Shown: positions 1-7,868 of the stretch, piece by piece | Numbering within the stretch: the first letter of the stretch is position 1 | How the letters are laid out: every line of letters starts with the position of its first letter | Assembly: GCF_023746595.1 (NCBI RefSeq) | Contig: NZ_CP080572.1 | Coordinates: 1,658,530-1,722,529 of the forward strand | Source of the DNA: Thermococcus argininiproducens | Lineage (GTDB): Archaea > Methanobacteriota_B > Thermococci > Thermococcales > Thermococcaceae | Length of the DNA: 64,000 nt | Direction: 5' to 3' | The notes under the pieces: model-generated | Databases searched by the model: none | Seen by the model: only the letters and a program-made list of their open reading frames with translations | What the model was told of the DNA's origin: nothing | Position numbers and translations under genes: made by a program

Positions 1-227
1 GCCTACCGCTGCTCCCTTCCGGGCCTCGCGGGGTTCAGCGGACAAAGGGAGTTAGCGGAGCCCTTCAGCTCCGCCTCTCCCACCGCCGGCCCCGTGGGAC
101 AAGGGCTCATGGCTCCTCTCGGCTTCCGCCGCTGAATTCAGGAACCGCCCCTCGGGCTTCGGCCCCCGCATATCGACGGTTTCGGGTCCCAGGGGACGCC
201 GAGCCCCCCAGCCTAGTCCGCCGCCAT
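1..227 (-). ncRNA. ffs: Signal recognition particle (7S) RNA, 3' end outside the window
   Basis: RNA scaffold of the signal recognition particle, which binds SRP54 and SRP19 and targets ribosomes to the membrane. The stretch is far richer in G+C than the surroundings, as structured RNA genes are in hyperthermophiles. On the minus strand, bases 20 to 8 read GGAAGGGAGCAGC, the conserved symmetric and asymmetric loop region of helix 8 with its GGAA tetraloop. The 5' end is placed about 25 bases after a TATA box. Archaeal SRP RNAs are about 300 bases, so roughly the last 80 bases lie beyond the window edge. The ends are inferred. Confidence 0.9.
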
Positions 228-247
228 TTAGAATTATAATGTGAAGG

Positions 248-258
248 TTATATAAAGG
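248..258 (-). promoter_or_regulatory. TATA box of the SRP RNA gene
   Basis: The minus strand reads CCTTTATATAA, a strong archaeal BRE/TATA element. Its centre is about 25 bases upstream of the first GC-rich base of the SRP RNA, the normal archaeal spacing. Confidence 0.75.
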
Positions 259-323
259 TTTGGTATTTCAATAATCAGAGAAGAACATACATTTGATTTA
301 TGCCGTCTTGTCAAAAAAGAGCC

Positions 324-911
324 CTATTCCTTTTTGGATTCTCCGCTCATAACCGCAGACGCTATCATGTGGGCTAATCTCAAAGGTTCAGGAATTAAGG
401 AACTTTTTTGAGCTAACCTTATTATTTCTTCGGCTTGTTCATAAGAAATTCCAACAGCCTGATAGTACAACTTCCCAGGGATTAACTCTTTTATTTTGCC
501 TGCTTTGTGTAAGAGGCTTGTTCTCTCCTCAGCATCGGAAAAATGTTTCTTTAAAGCTTTTTCCATAGCCTGCAAGTCAGGCTTTTTTCTTATCACCACT
601 ATAACTGGCAGACCAGTCTCCTTGCTGAGTCTTACAACATCCACTACATTAAAACCTGCATAGGTGACTCCCTTTAGCATTATGACTCTCAAATCCTTAA
701 AACGGGAATTGACTATAGCCTCAATCATTTTTTCAGTTGCATCTTTCCCATCAACCTCAATCCATCGCGTTACAACTCCCATGACATCCTGAGAACCTTT
801 CATAATGACACCAACCAGAATAGTCCTATCTCGGTTAAGTTTAGATTTAAAAGAAAAAGTACCATCATCAAATCCAATGATCCTTATCTGAGATTTGACT
901 TTTCTTATCAT
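324..911 (-). CDS. DUF99 / UPF0215 family protein
   Basis: Archaeal protein of the DUF99 family, whose known structures resemble endonuclease V (RNase H fold); its biochemical role is not established. An IIGFDDGTF motif follows about ten residues after the start and is the family hallmark; its paired aspartates sit where endonuclease V binds metal. Total 195 residues, the usual length. An upstream in-frame start would add seven residues, but the ATG at 911 overlaps the stop codon of cutA by four bases (ATGA), which indicates translational coupling. Confident for family, not for function. Confidence 0.85.
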   Translation of the reverse strand: MIRKVKSQIRIIGFDDGTFSFKSKLNRDRTILVGVIMKGSQDVMGVVTRWIEVDGKDATEKMIEAIVNSRFKDLRVIMLKGVTYAGFNVVDVVRLSKETGLPVIVVIRKKPDLQAMEKALKKHFSDAEERTSLLHKAGKIKELIPGKLYYQAVGISYEQAEEIIRLAQKSSLIPEPLRLAHMIASAVMSGESKKE

Positions 912-1222
912 TCTGTAACCTCTATCAACCAATCTAAATACTCCCTATTCACATGATCAACATCTATTCTTATTATTGCTGGTATAGTGTAAGGATGAAG
1001 CTCCCTAAGAGTCTTTTTAAGTTCACTCCAGAGATCAACTTTCGTTTTTAAGACCGCTCCAACTTCAGTATCTTCCTCAACTTTTCCTTGCCACCAGTAG
1101 AAAGCCTTATGCTCCCTGAGATTTGCACATGCAATTAGTCTCCTCTCCAAAAGCTCTTTTGTGATTCTCTCAGCACTCTCCCAATTAGGAAAAGTTGTAT
1201 AAACAAGTATCATTTCACTCAT
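908..1222 (-). CDS. cutA: Divalent-cation tolerance protein CutA
   Basis: Small trimeric ferredoxin-fold protein linked to copper and other divalent-cation tolerance; Thermococcales CutA1 is known for extreme heat stability. The family signatures [16 protein letters not shown], and [11 protein letters not shown] are all present, and the 104-residue length is typical. The ATG at 1222 is chosen because AGGTGGGG lies nine bases upstream; a GTG four codons earlier would overlap that site, and a shorter start at 1213 also fits the family. It is followed without a gap by the DUF99 gene. Confidence 0.92.
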   Translation of the reverse strand: MSEMILVYTTFPNWESAERITKELLERRLIACANLREHKAFYWWQGKVEEDTEVGAVLKTKVDLWSELKKTLRELHPYTIPAIIRIDVDHVNREYLDWLIEVTE

Positions 1223-1295
1223 GTTTATCCCCACCTAGAGGTATAAGTAAGATAAACTTAAATTTTGTGCTGGTTATTCTTAATGGGGGGAACGA

Positions 1296-1571
1296 ATGGA
1301 GATAGTAAGAGCACATCTAAAGATATATGGAAGGGTTCAGGGTGTAGGATTTAGATGGAGCATGCAAAGAGAGGCCAGGAAACTTGGAGTCAGTGGCTGG
1401 GTAAGGAACCTTCCTAACGGTAGTGTTGAGGCTGTGATCGAAGGAGAAAGAGAAAGAGTAGAAGCCCTCATTGGATGGGCCCATCAAGGCCCTTCATGGG
1501 CAAGAGTTACGAGAGTTGAAATCAGCTGGGAAACTCCAAAAGGAGAAAAGGGATTTAGAGTTGTGGGTTAA
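1296..1571 (+). CDS. acyP: Acylphosphatase
   Basis: Hydrolyses carboxyl-phosphate bonds of acyl phosphates in the cytoplasm. The catalytic pair is visible: Arg20 in GRVQGVGFR and Asn38 in [12 protein letters not shown]. Length 91 residues, exactly the family size. A GGGGGG purine tract lies a few bases before the ATG. The 3' end overlaps the convergent ACT-domain regulator gene by four bases. Identification is secure. Confidence 0.95.
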   Translation: MEIVRAHLKIYGRVQGVGFRWSMQREARKLGVSGWVRNLPNGSVEAVIEGERERVEALIGWAHQGPSWARVTRVEISWETPKGEKGFRVVG

Positions 1572-2161
1572 TTTTTCACATTTAACCCTTCAACAGCAAC
1601 TTTCTTCGGACAATACTTTACTTCACAATAGCTACAAACTACCCGTTCCTTGCTTTTCTCGGGAGTGTGAAGGACCAGTTTCTTAAACCCAGGTATATCT
1701 TTTATTTTTACAAATACGTCCACAGGTAAGGTCCCATCTATGACTATATATGCTTTGGCGTCTTCTTGTCTCAAATTTCTACTAAAGATCTCCATAATCG
1801 GCACATCACTCTCGTGAAGGTACCTCAAGAGTTCGGAGAGAGCAAATGAGTAATCTGCCTTTTCAAGCTCTATTTCTAATACTTCCCACCCCATAATTGG
1901 TGCCATGGTTATTAAACTTGGGAGGGGATTTAATTTTTCAAATATCATCTTTAATGGATAGGTCTTTTCTATGTACTCAATAGTATGATAGATTATTTTT
2001 CTGTTAACTCCAATTATACGGGATAGTTCGCTTATTGGGACTTCCACATTTCTCAAATATATCTTACTGTTCCTTACACTCAGTCCATTCTCAAAAAGAA
2101 ACTCCGCAACTTTTCTTCTTGCTGGGAAGTTCTTAAAATAAGCATCTAATATGAGCATCAT
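1568..2161 (-). CDS. Predicted regulator of amino-acid metabolism with HTH and ACT domains (COG2150 type)
   Basis: Predicted archaeal regulator, 197 residues. A winged-helix-like segment around residues 42-66 ([19 protein letters not shown]) precedes an ACT-like ligand domain around 85-170, which in relatives senses amino acids. The tail carries a cysteine cluster ([12 protein letters not shown]) that probably binds metal. The GAGGTGATC ribosome binding site four bases before the double ATG supports this start; the second ATG is equally possible. Its targets are unknown. It is transcribed away from the DUF460 gene across a 120-base promoter region. Confidence 0.75.
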   Translation of the reverse strand: MMLILDAYFKNFPARRKVAEFLFENGLSVRNSKIYLRNVEVPISELSRIIGVNRKIIYHTIEYIEKTYPLKMIFEKLNPLPSLITMAPIMGWEVLEIELEKADYSFALSELLRYLHESDVPIMEIFSRNLRQEDAKAYIVIDGTLPVDVFVKIKDIPGFKKLVLHTPEKSKERVVCSYCEVKYCPKKVAVEGLNVKN

Positions 2162-2287
2162 CTTTGATCACCTCTTATACAACATTGTGTATAAATGAAT
2201 ATTTAAGCTTTTCTACACTCAAATTGCGGCAAGTTTTAAAACATCTTTCCCAATATGCAAAACAGTGAAGAAAACCTTAGAAAGGTG

Positions 2288-4276
2288 ATGCCTATTCTAG
2301 TTATTGGTATAGATATAATCAGTGAAGAGACAAAACGCTTTGCTGTGGTTAGTTGGTTTAATGGAAGATTAATTAAAAATGGCGAATTTACATTTTATCG
2401 ATTAGTCAGATTTATACGGGCTAAACAGCCAGATATAGTTGCCACAGACAATATATATGAACTTGGAGAGTACTTAAGAAAATTCATAAGAGCTCTACCT
2501 CAAGGGACAAAAATTGTTCAAGTAACTGGAAGACCCGGAGAGCAAAAATCACTCTGGAGTTTAGCTAAAGAACATGGAATCAAAGTAGTGGACAAGTTCA
2601 ATCCCTATGAAGAAGCAAAGGTATGTGCCCTTTTAGCAGTCAAGGGAATTGGTCATGAGGTACTAGCATTTGAAGATGAGGTAGTAATCAAAGTCTCAAG
2701 AGGGAGAAGTCAAGGAAAAGGCGGTTGGAGCCAAGACAGATACAGAAGGAGAGTTCACAACCTGATACAAAACAAAGTAAGAGAAATCGAGGAAACCCTT
2801 AAAAGAGCCAATATTCCTTTCGATTTAGAAATCAAAGAAAAAGACCAAGGATTAGAAAGAGGAGAATTTAGGGTATATGCCTCCCGGGAAGAGCTCGCAG
2901 GATTAATTAAACCTATGAAGGGAGGGGATATAGAAGTAAGAATAAGGCCTGTAGAAAAGAAAACATTTGAATTCGTGCCGCTAAAAAGCGAAAGTGCAAT
3001 AAGAGAAAGAAAGAGCATCATTGTTGGCCTTGATCCTGGTATAACTGTGGGTATTGCTGCATTGGATTTGAATGGAGAGGTTCTGACATCATACAGCGAG
3101 AGAAATATGGCAGTTAGTGATATAGTCAGATTCATAAGTGAAATCGGACATCCTATAATAATAGCTACTGATGTAAATCCCGCTCCGGGTCTTGTCGAAA
3201 AAATCTCTCGTTCATTTAAAGCAATGCTCTTCGTTCCACGAGAGAGTCTGAAAGTGGAGGAGAAGAATGAGCTTTTAAGAAACTTAGGGATAAGCGTCGA
3301 AGATGACCATCAACGAGACGCATTGGCAGCAGCTTATAAAGCATACCTCCGCTTGAAACCAAAGCTCGATCATATAGAGGCAAAACTAAAGGAACTTGGC
3401 ATTACACAAAAAGGAGAGGAGATAAAGGCTCTAGTGATCCAAGGCTACAATCTTGGAGAGGCTATTTTAAAAGTAAAAGAGAGAGAAAAGCCAAGAGAAG
3501 AAGTCAAACATGTAGAGGAAAAAGAGGTCTATGTAGACTTAACTCCTTACATGGAAAAGATAAAAGAGTTGGAAACTACTGTAGAGCTTTTAGAACGAGA
3601 AAATCAAGAACTGAGAGTTATGATAGAAAAACAAAGAAAGATCATAGAAAATCTGAAAAACAAACTTGCTACTTACGATGAAAAGATCAGAGAAAAGATT
3701 CTAAGAAGTAAAGAATTTGAGATAAAAGAAAAGAGAATAATACATCTCGAAAAGGAGTTGAGAGAGGCAAAAGCAATTATTGAAAAGCTAAGCAGTGATT
3801 TAGTCTTAGCAAAGAGAATGCATCTTCTTGAACTTAGAGGATCAGCAGTGCCCATCAAAGTTATTGAAAACCTGACATGGAAAGAAATCGAAGAATTGGA
3901 GCGTTCTACCGGGATTAAGAAGGATGATGTCCTCTATGTTGTCAACCCTGCTGGCGCAGGAAAAAGCCTCGCCGAGCACCTAGTTGAAAAAAGGATAAAA
4001 GCACTCATCAGTGCAAAAACACTTCCAAACCTTGTTTATGAAGTGTTAAAAGAAAATAGGATCCCAATTCTTTATGAAAGTGAAATAGAAGTAAAGAGAG
4101 TAGATGACTTTGCAATAGTCGACAGAAAAGAACTTGAAAAAGCAATAAAGGATAAGATAAAGGTTTGGGAAAAAGAGGAAAAAGAAAGGGAAATTCAAGA
4201 ATTCCTCCGACTCGTTGAAGAATACCGCATTGAGCGTATTAAAGAACTCAAAAAGAAGTCTGAAGAAGGACATTAA
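2288..4276 (+). CDS. DUF460 protein, RNase H/RuvC-fold nuclease-like with long coiled coil (COG2433 type)
   Basis: Large archaeal protein (about 662 residues) of the DUF460 family, predicted to contain RuvC/YqgF-like RNase H folds. The first copy opens with LVIGIDIISEETK near the N-terminus, and a second begins IIVGLDPGITVGIAALDL about residue 246, where the aspartate sits on strand one as in RuvC. Residues about 390-540 are a charged coiled coil, followed by an alpha/beta C-terminal domain and a charged tail. A TATA-like TTTTAAAA at 2233-2241 predicts a transcript start near 2262, which favours the ATG at 2288, although AAAGGTG abuts it; an upstream ATG at 2255 is possible. Cellular function is not known. 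Confidence 0.75.
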   Translation: MPILVIGIDIISEETKRFAVVSWFNGRLIKNGEFTFYRLVRFIRAKQPDIVATDNIYELGEYLRKFIRALPQGTKIVQVTGRPGEQKSLWSLAKEHGIKVVDKFNPYEEAKVCALLAVKGIGHEVLAFEDEVVIKVSRGRSQGKGGWSQDRYRRRVHNLIQNKVREIEETLKRANIPFDLEIKEKDQGLERGEFRVYASREELAGLIKPMKGGDIEVRIRPVEKKTFEFVPLKSESAIRERKSIIVGLDPGITVGIAALDLNGEVLTSYSERNMAVSDIVRFISEIGHPIIIATDVNPAPGLVEKISRSFKAMLFVPRESLKVEEKNELLRNLGISVEDDHQRDALAAAYKAYLRLKPKLDHIEAKLKELGITQKGEEIKALVIQGYNLGEAILKVKEREKPREEVKHVEEKEVYVDLTPYMEKIKELETTVELLERENQELRVMIEKQRKIIENLKNKLATYDEKIREKILRSKEFEIKEKRIIHLEKELREAKAIIEKLSSDLVLAKRMHLLELRGSAVPIKVIENLTWKEIEELERSTGIKKDDVLYVVNPAGAGKSLAEHLVEKRIKALISAKTLPNLVYEVLKENRIPILYESEIEVKRVDDFAIVDRKELEKAIKDKIKVWEKEEKEREIQEFLRLVEEYRIERIKELKKKSEEGH

Positions 4277-4358
4277 ATCCTAATTGAGTACTTAATATGC
4301 TCAAGACACCTTAAGAGTCAGAGAAAGCCTTAAGCCCACTAACACCCATAATATCTCG

Positions 4359-4619
4359 ATGAAAATCGAACCTCTACATGAGAGAGAAGATGAAAAAATC
4401 AAGTGTCTTGTTTGTGAAAGAAAATGTGTACTTAGTCCAAATAAAGCAGGACTGTGTAAAAATTACATAAATATAAATGGAAAACTTCTGCATGTTGGTT
4501 ATGGAAAGTTAAGCGCCATTGAAAGTAGGCCTATTGAAATAAAGCCCTTTTTTCACTACTACCCAAATAGCACGGCTTTAACCTTCTCAGGATTTGGATG
4601 CAACTTTTATTGTCCATGG
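4359..4619 (+). pseudogene. Radical SAM enzyme (PflA / AmmeMemoRadiSam type), 5' fragment cut by an IS element
   Basis: First 87 codons of a COG1180-type radical SAM protein. It has an N-terminal cysteine motif (CLVCERKCVLSP) and the first two cysteines of the cluster motif, CNFYCPW. The third cysteine is on the far side of the inserted element at 6053. Joining the two pieces restores CNFYCPWCQN in frame and a normal 337-residue protein, so the insertion is precise and probably recent. In its present state the fragment reads four residues of cluster-less protein and then 7 foreign codons before a stop. It cannot bind the iron-sulfur cluster. Confidence 0.88.
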
Positions 4620-4790
4620 TCTGACCTCCTCCCCGTTTTTTAAGGTGGGGAGGTTTGAGGGGTTTCATTCAAACCCACTAAAAAGCGGGTTTTCAACCCC
4701 TCCGGGAGGGCCTTCCCCCAATTACCCCTACCCACCGTTAAACCCAGCAGGCTCGGAGTTATCCTTCCAACAATCTTCTTTAAAATATTA
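4620..4790 (-). ncRNA. Candidate omega (right-end) guide RNA of TnpB
   Basis: TnpB nucleases use an RNA made from the 3' end of tnpB and the element's right end, followed by a guide taken from flanking DNA. Here the end carries the CCTCCCC/GGGGAGG hairpin and the tnpB stop codon falls in its loop, so coding and RNA sequence overlap as in studied TnpB systems. The guide would be the minus-strand sequence from 4619 downward, which is the radical SAM gene. The 5' limit is arbitrary and expression is not shown. Confidence 0.4.
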
Positions 4791-5941
4791 AAAGCACCAA
4801 CCAAATCAGCATTCATTACAACGCCCTCTCTGTGGCACTTAAACAAACCTCTAACGAACCTACCGTTAGGATGGCGCTGGCCACAGAGAGGGCAGGTTTG
4901 GGAAGTGAAAGCCTCATCAACAAGCACAACCTGAATACCATACTCTTCAGAGACTTCCTTAAGTCGTTTGATAACATAGTTAAACCGCCACACGTGAGAG
5001 AGGATAAAATTCTGCTTACTGCCCTTATCAGAGTTCCTTGCGATTTCTTTAGGATAACCGACGATAATCCTCGAAACGCCCAAGTGGTAGGGTTTTTCGA
5101 CGGCTTGCCTGACTGCAGTGTTAATGTAGTGTTTAGCCTGAAGTTTGGCCTTTTCGTGCATTCTCTCCAATCTTTTACTCCTTTTACTTCCAGATTTGTT
5201 GATTTTAGACTGGTACTCGGCAATATTTTTCTGCCAATAGAAGGCTATGGATTTTAGTGGTCTACCATTAACCAAGAAGGATTCACCATTTTCAACATAA
5301 ACAGCCATTAAATTGTTCACGCCTAAATCAATGCCAGCAGTTAAACTTCCCAAGGGTTGTCTTGGAAGTTTAATCCATTCTTTACCCTCAAGTTTTTTCT
5401 CAACTTTTGAAATTGAAACGTGAGCGTACCATTTTCTCTTTACATCGTCATAGATAATTTCAAGCCTCCCTTGCTTACCCTTCAAGTGAATTCTGCCCTT
5501 GAATTGAATCCTCAATCTCCCAAATTTACCAAGTCTTCTTAACTCGATTACATTGCCATCAATCCGATACTGGTCGTTCCTCAGAGGGATGATGAAGAGC
5601 TTCCGCCCATTCTCTTCTTTAATGAATTCTGGAGGTTTCGGTTTGAACCACTCGGGCAATTCTCCACTCTTTTTCTTCTTGTTGAGTTGGAAGAAGCTCC
5701 TCCAAGCTTCGGCGTTTTTTCTTGCCAGTTGTTGGATTGTTGAACCACCAATCCAGCCTTTGAAGCGGTGGTAAACTTCCTTTTCTGTAATTGCAAAATC
5801 TATCACTCCAAACTCTTTGAATTGCCTCAAGCGTTCGTAGTTGAGTTTGTTCCAGATTAATGCTGTGGCTTGAGCTAACTCGAAGAGGATTTTCTCTTGC
5901 TCCTTTGAGGGTTGTAGTTTGATTGCTACCGTCCTCCGCAT
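4640..5941 (-). CDS. tnpB: TnpB, RNA-guided RuvC nuclease of an IS200/IS605-type element
   Basis: Full-length TnpB (433 residues), ancestor-type relative of Cas12. The N-terminal helical region is followed by the RuvC core: Asp205 in AGIDLGVNN and Asp379 in NADLVGAFN. The usual RuvC-II glutamate position (IVxED in relatives) reads IIVGYP here, while VDEAFTSQTC places Glu343 where most TnpBs have a proline; this looks like a relocated catalytic glutamate. The zinc ribbon has Cys350, Cys353 and Cys369, but the expected fourth cysteine is absent, with His370 beside Cys369. The ORF is intact from the ATG at 5941. The end of the gene overlaps the right-end hairpin. A TATA-like TTTTTTAAAG lies about 30 bases upstream. 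Confidence 0.92.
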   Translation of the reverse strand: MRRTVAIKLQPSKEQEKILFELAQATALIWNKLNYERLRQFKEFGVIDFAITEKEVYHRFKGWIGGSTIQQLARKNAEAWRSFFQLNKKKKSGELPEWFKPKPPEFIKEENGRKLFIIPLRNDQYRIDGNVIELRRLGKFGRLRIQFKGRIHLKGKQGRLEIIYDDVKRKWYAHVSISKVEKKLEGKEWIKLPRQPLGSLTAGIDLGVNNLMAVYVENGESFLVNGRPLKSIAFYWQKNIAEYQSKINKSGSKRSKRLERMHEKAKLQAKHYINTAVRQAVEKPYHLGVSRIIVGYPKEIARNSDKGSKQNFILSHVWRFNYVIKRLKEVSEEYGIQVVLVDEAFTSQTCPLCGQRHPNGRFVRGLFKCHREGVVMNADLVGAFNILKKIVGRITPSLLGLTVGRGNWGKALPEGLKTRFLVGLNETPQTSPP

Positions 5942-6017
5942 GATGAATTATAGTACCATTTTTAAGCTTTAAAAAAGTATCGTTTTCCCACTCGAAGGGT
6001 TAAATTCTCAAACATTA

Positions 6018-6046
6018 CTCCCACCCTGAAGAGAGATGCTTGGGAG
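6018..6046. repeat. Left-end imperfect hairpin of the IS element
   Basis: Inverted repeat CTCCCA (6018-6023) and TGGGAG (6041-6046) six bases inside the element boundary, the position where IS200/IS605 elements carry the subterminal hairpin recognised by TnpA. Confidence 0.5.
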
Positions 6047-6052
6047 AGAAAA

Positions 6053-6805
6053 TGTCAAAATTATCACCTAAGTTTTTCTGACCTACCGCAAAATCTTAGA
6101 GAGACCTCCCCAGAAGAACTTGTGGAGTTAGCCCTGAGAAAAGGTGACAATGGGCTGTGTGCAAGTTTTAATGAACCTACCACGCTCTATACCTATCTCC
6201 TAGACCTCTTCGCACTTGGGAAGAAGAAAGGCCTTTATAACTGCCTTGTGACAAATGGATATTTCACCCCTAGAGCACTGAGGAGATTAATTGAAAATGG
6301 AGCCTCTGGTTTTAGCATTGACATAAAAGGATGCCCGGAAATGAAGGTTCTTGGAACAATTGACAATAAAAAGATATTTAGAAACGCAAGAGAGGCCATA
6401 AAGCTAGGAGCTCATGTCGAGATGATATACTTGGCTGTGACGAATACAAATGATTTTGAAGAGTGCTATAGGTGGATCTTTAAAAAGCATGCAGAATTGC
6501 TTGGAGAAGACACTCCTCTCCATATAAACCGCTATTATCCCATGAATTACTGGAAGGAGAAAGAAACCCCTGTAGAGAGATTGCTGATGTTAAAAGAGGT
6601 GGCCCAAAGGGAGTACAACTTAAACTATGTCTACATTGGAAATATCGGCTCAATTAAACACGAAACTACTTACTGTCCAAAATGTGGAGAGAAACTTATA
6701 ATTCGCTCCGCTTACAGGGTTTTAACATGGCGACTGACAAAAGATAATAAATGCCCAAAATGTGGCACTAAAATCCCGATCTATGGAGAATTCAATCCAT
6801 TTTGA
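6053..6805 (+). pseudogene. Radical SAM enzyme, 3' fragment beyond the IS insertion
   Basis: The remaining 250 codons of the interrupted gene, starting with the displaced third cluster cysteine (CQNYHLSFSDLP). The sequence continues through FNEPTTLY, VTNGYFTP and SIDIKG, which are typical barrel strands of PflA-like activases, to a C-terminal zinc ribbon of CPKCGEKL and CPKCGTKI. There is no frameshift or stop, so the damage is limited to the insertion. An internal ATG at 6122 could start a shorter peptide, but it would lack the whole cluster motif. The 3' end overlaps the convergent ttuA gene by 14 bases. A MEMO-family gene, the usual partner of this enzyme type, is at 60565. Confidence 0.88.
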
Positions 6806-7754
6806 AATTACTCTTTTTTCTTTGCCTTTGTTGAACTTGAAGTCTGAAATTACATGCTTTACAAATTTCTCCCGTTGTAGGTTGACCACAAATTTTACAG
6901 CGATTAAGGTCCCTATGAGCATAAGTCTTTGCCAGGAGGGGGAACATTTTATCATAACTCCTCAAAATTTGATACTTGGTTCCAGGATGTTTCTCCTCCA
7001 TTTCATTTACCCAATCCCTTATTTCGGCTCTAAAGGCCTCTATAGCATACGGACATTCGCTGAAATCAACTTCAATATTGTTTAAGATTGCATAGAGAAC
7101 TATCTCCTTCTCCGGAACTTCTCTAAGGGGTTTTATTCTTGGAACAAGCCCCTCATGGATCACCTCATAATATGGGCCAGTCCTCCCAAGTCTTGCAACA
7201 TCTCCTCTCATTATATTCATAAGAAACATCTGTACTTCATCATCTAGATTGTGCCCAACAGCTAGTTTATCGGCTTCTACATCTTGAGCAGCATAGTTTA
7301 TAAGCCACCTCCTCCATACGCCACAATAAGAACAGGCCCCCACACGTTCTCGCTTTTCAAAGCTCCCCATTATACTGACAGTTTCATCCAGAGAGAAGCC
7401 AATATATTCTTTAAACGAATAAATCCTATGCTCAATTCCAAGTTTTTCAGCATTTCTCTTGGCAATCTCAACACTCTCGGGCCTATAACCCTCTATCCCC
7501 TCATCTATGGTGATCGCAACTATTTCAAACGGAAACTTTTGGCTCAATTTGTAGAGAATGTGAAGCAAGACAACACTATCTTTCCCACCACTCACGCCAA
7601 CTGCTATTCTATCTCCTCTCTTAATCAAAGCATATTTCCTTACAGTTTGCTTTACTTTGCTCTCGACCATTTCATTAAAATGTTTGTGACAGTAAAACTT
7701 ACCTTCATACTTAGCATAATATACAGCATCCCTTCCACATTTTGTGCACTTCAT
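6792..7754 (-). CDS. ttuA: tRNA-5-methyluridine(54) 2-sulfurtransferase
   Basis: Thiolates ribothymidine 54 of tRNA, a thermostabilising modification. The PP-loop SGGKDS at residues 55-60 binds ATP. Cys141 and Cys144 (CSYC) with Cys234 (SECPYA) are the three ligands of the catalytic 4Fe-4S cluster described for the Pyrococcus enzyme. An N-terminal zinc finger uses Cys3, Cys6, Cys22 and His25, and a C-terminal one uses CKICG and CKAC. Length 320 residues, as in relatives. It is convergent with the interrupted radical SAM gene and divergent from the RecA-like gene at 7860. Confidence 0.93.
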   Translation of the reverse strand: MKCTKCGRDAVYYAKYEGKFYCHKHFNEMVESKVKQTVRKYALIKRGDRIAVGVSGGKDSVVLLHILYKLSQKFPFEIVAITIDEGIEGYRPESVEIAKRNAEKLGIEHRIYSFKEYIGFSLDETVSIMGSFEKRERVGACSYCGVWRRWLINYAAQDVEADKLAVGHNLDDEVQMFLMNIMRGDVARLGRTGPYYEVIHEGLVPRIKPLREVPEKEIVLYAILNNIEVDFSECPYAIEAFRAEIRDWVNEMEEKHPGTKYQILRSYDKMFPLLAKTYAHRDLNRCKICGQPTTGEICKACNFRLQVQQRQRKKSNFKMD

Positions 7755-7868
7755 CTTTCACTCGCCTCAGTGCAGAGAAAGAATACCTCTTAAAAAACTT
7801 TCCTCATAGCAAAAAAGTTTAAATAAATTTCACTCCAACTTATATCAATAGTTTTTGCGGTGATTACC

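Larger units (their letters stand above)
4620..6052 (-). mobile_element. IS200/IS605-superfamily element carrying only tnpB
   Basis: A 1433-base insertion defined by perfect restoration of the split radical SAM frame when it is removed; the boundary is uncertain by one base because T/A is shared. No target duplication is seen, as expected for this superfamily. The end after tnpB (4620-4660) holds a 7-bp hairpin, CCTCCCC at 4628-4634 with GGGGAGG at 4647-4653. The other end has CTCCCA at 6018-6023 facing TGGGAG at 6041-6046. There is no tnpA, so mobility would need a Y1 transposase supplied in trans. In tnpB orientation the flank before the element is TTTTGACA and the flank after it is CCATGG. 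Confidence 0.88.

Noticed and set aside
1-227. Possibility that the GC-rich start is rRNA or a tRNA cluster.
   Set aside because: No cloverleaf or rRNA core sequence, whereas the helix 8 motif of SRP RNA is exact.
1471-1686. Plus-strand ORF overlapping acylphosphatase and the ACT regulator.
   Set aside because: Shadow frame within two well supported genes; no ribosome binding site and no family.
4832-5257. Open frame opposite tnpB that could be taken for an accessory transposase (tnpA).
   Set aside because: It has no HUH motif or catalytic tyrosine pattern and is the complement of the tnpB coding region.
6122-6805. A separate shorter gene for a zinc-ribbon protein.
   Set aside because: Its frame continues upstream to 6053 and completes the radical SAM protein; the ATG at 6122 is internal.
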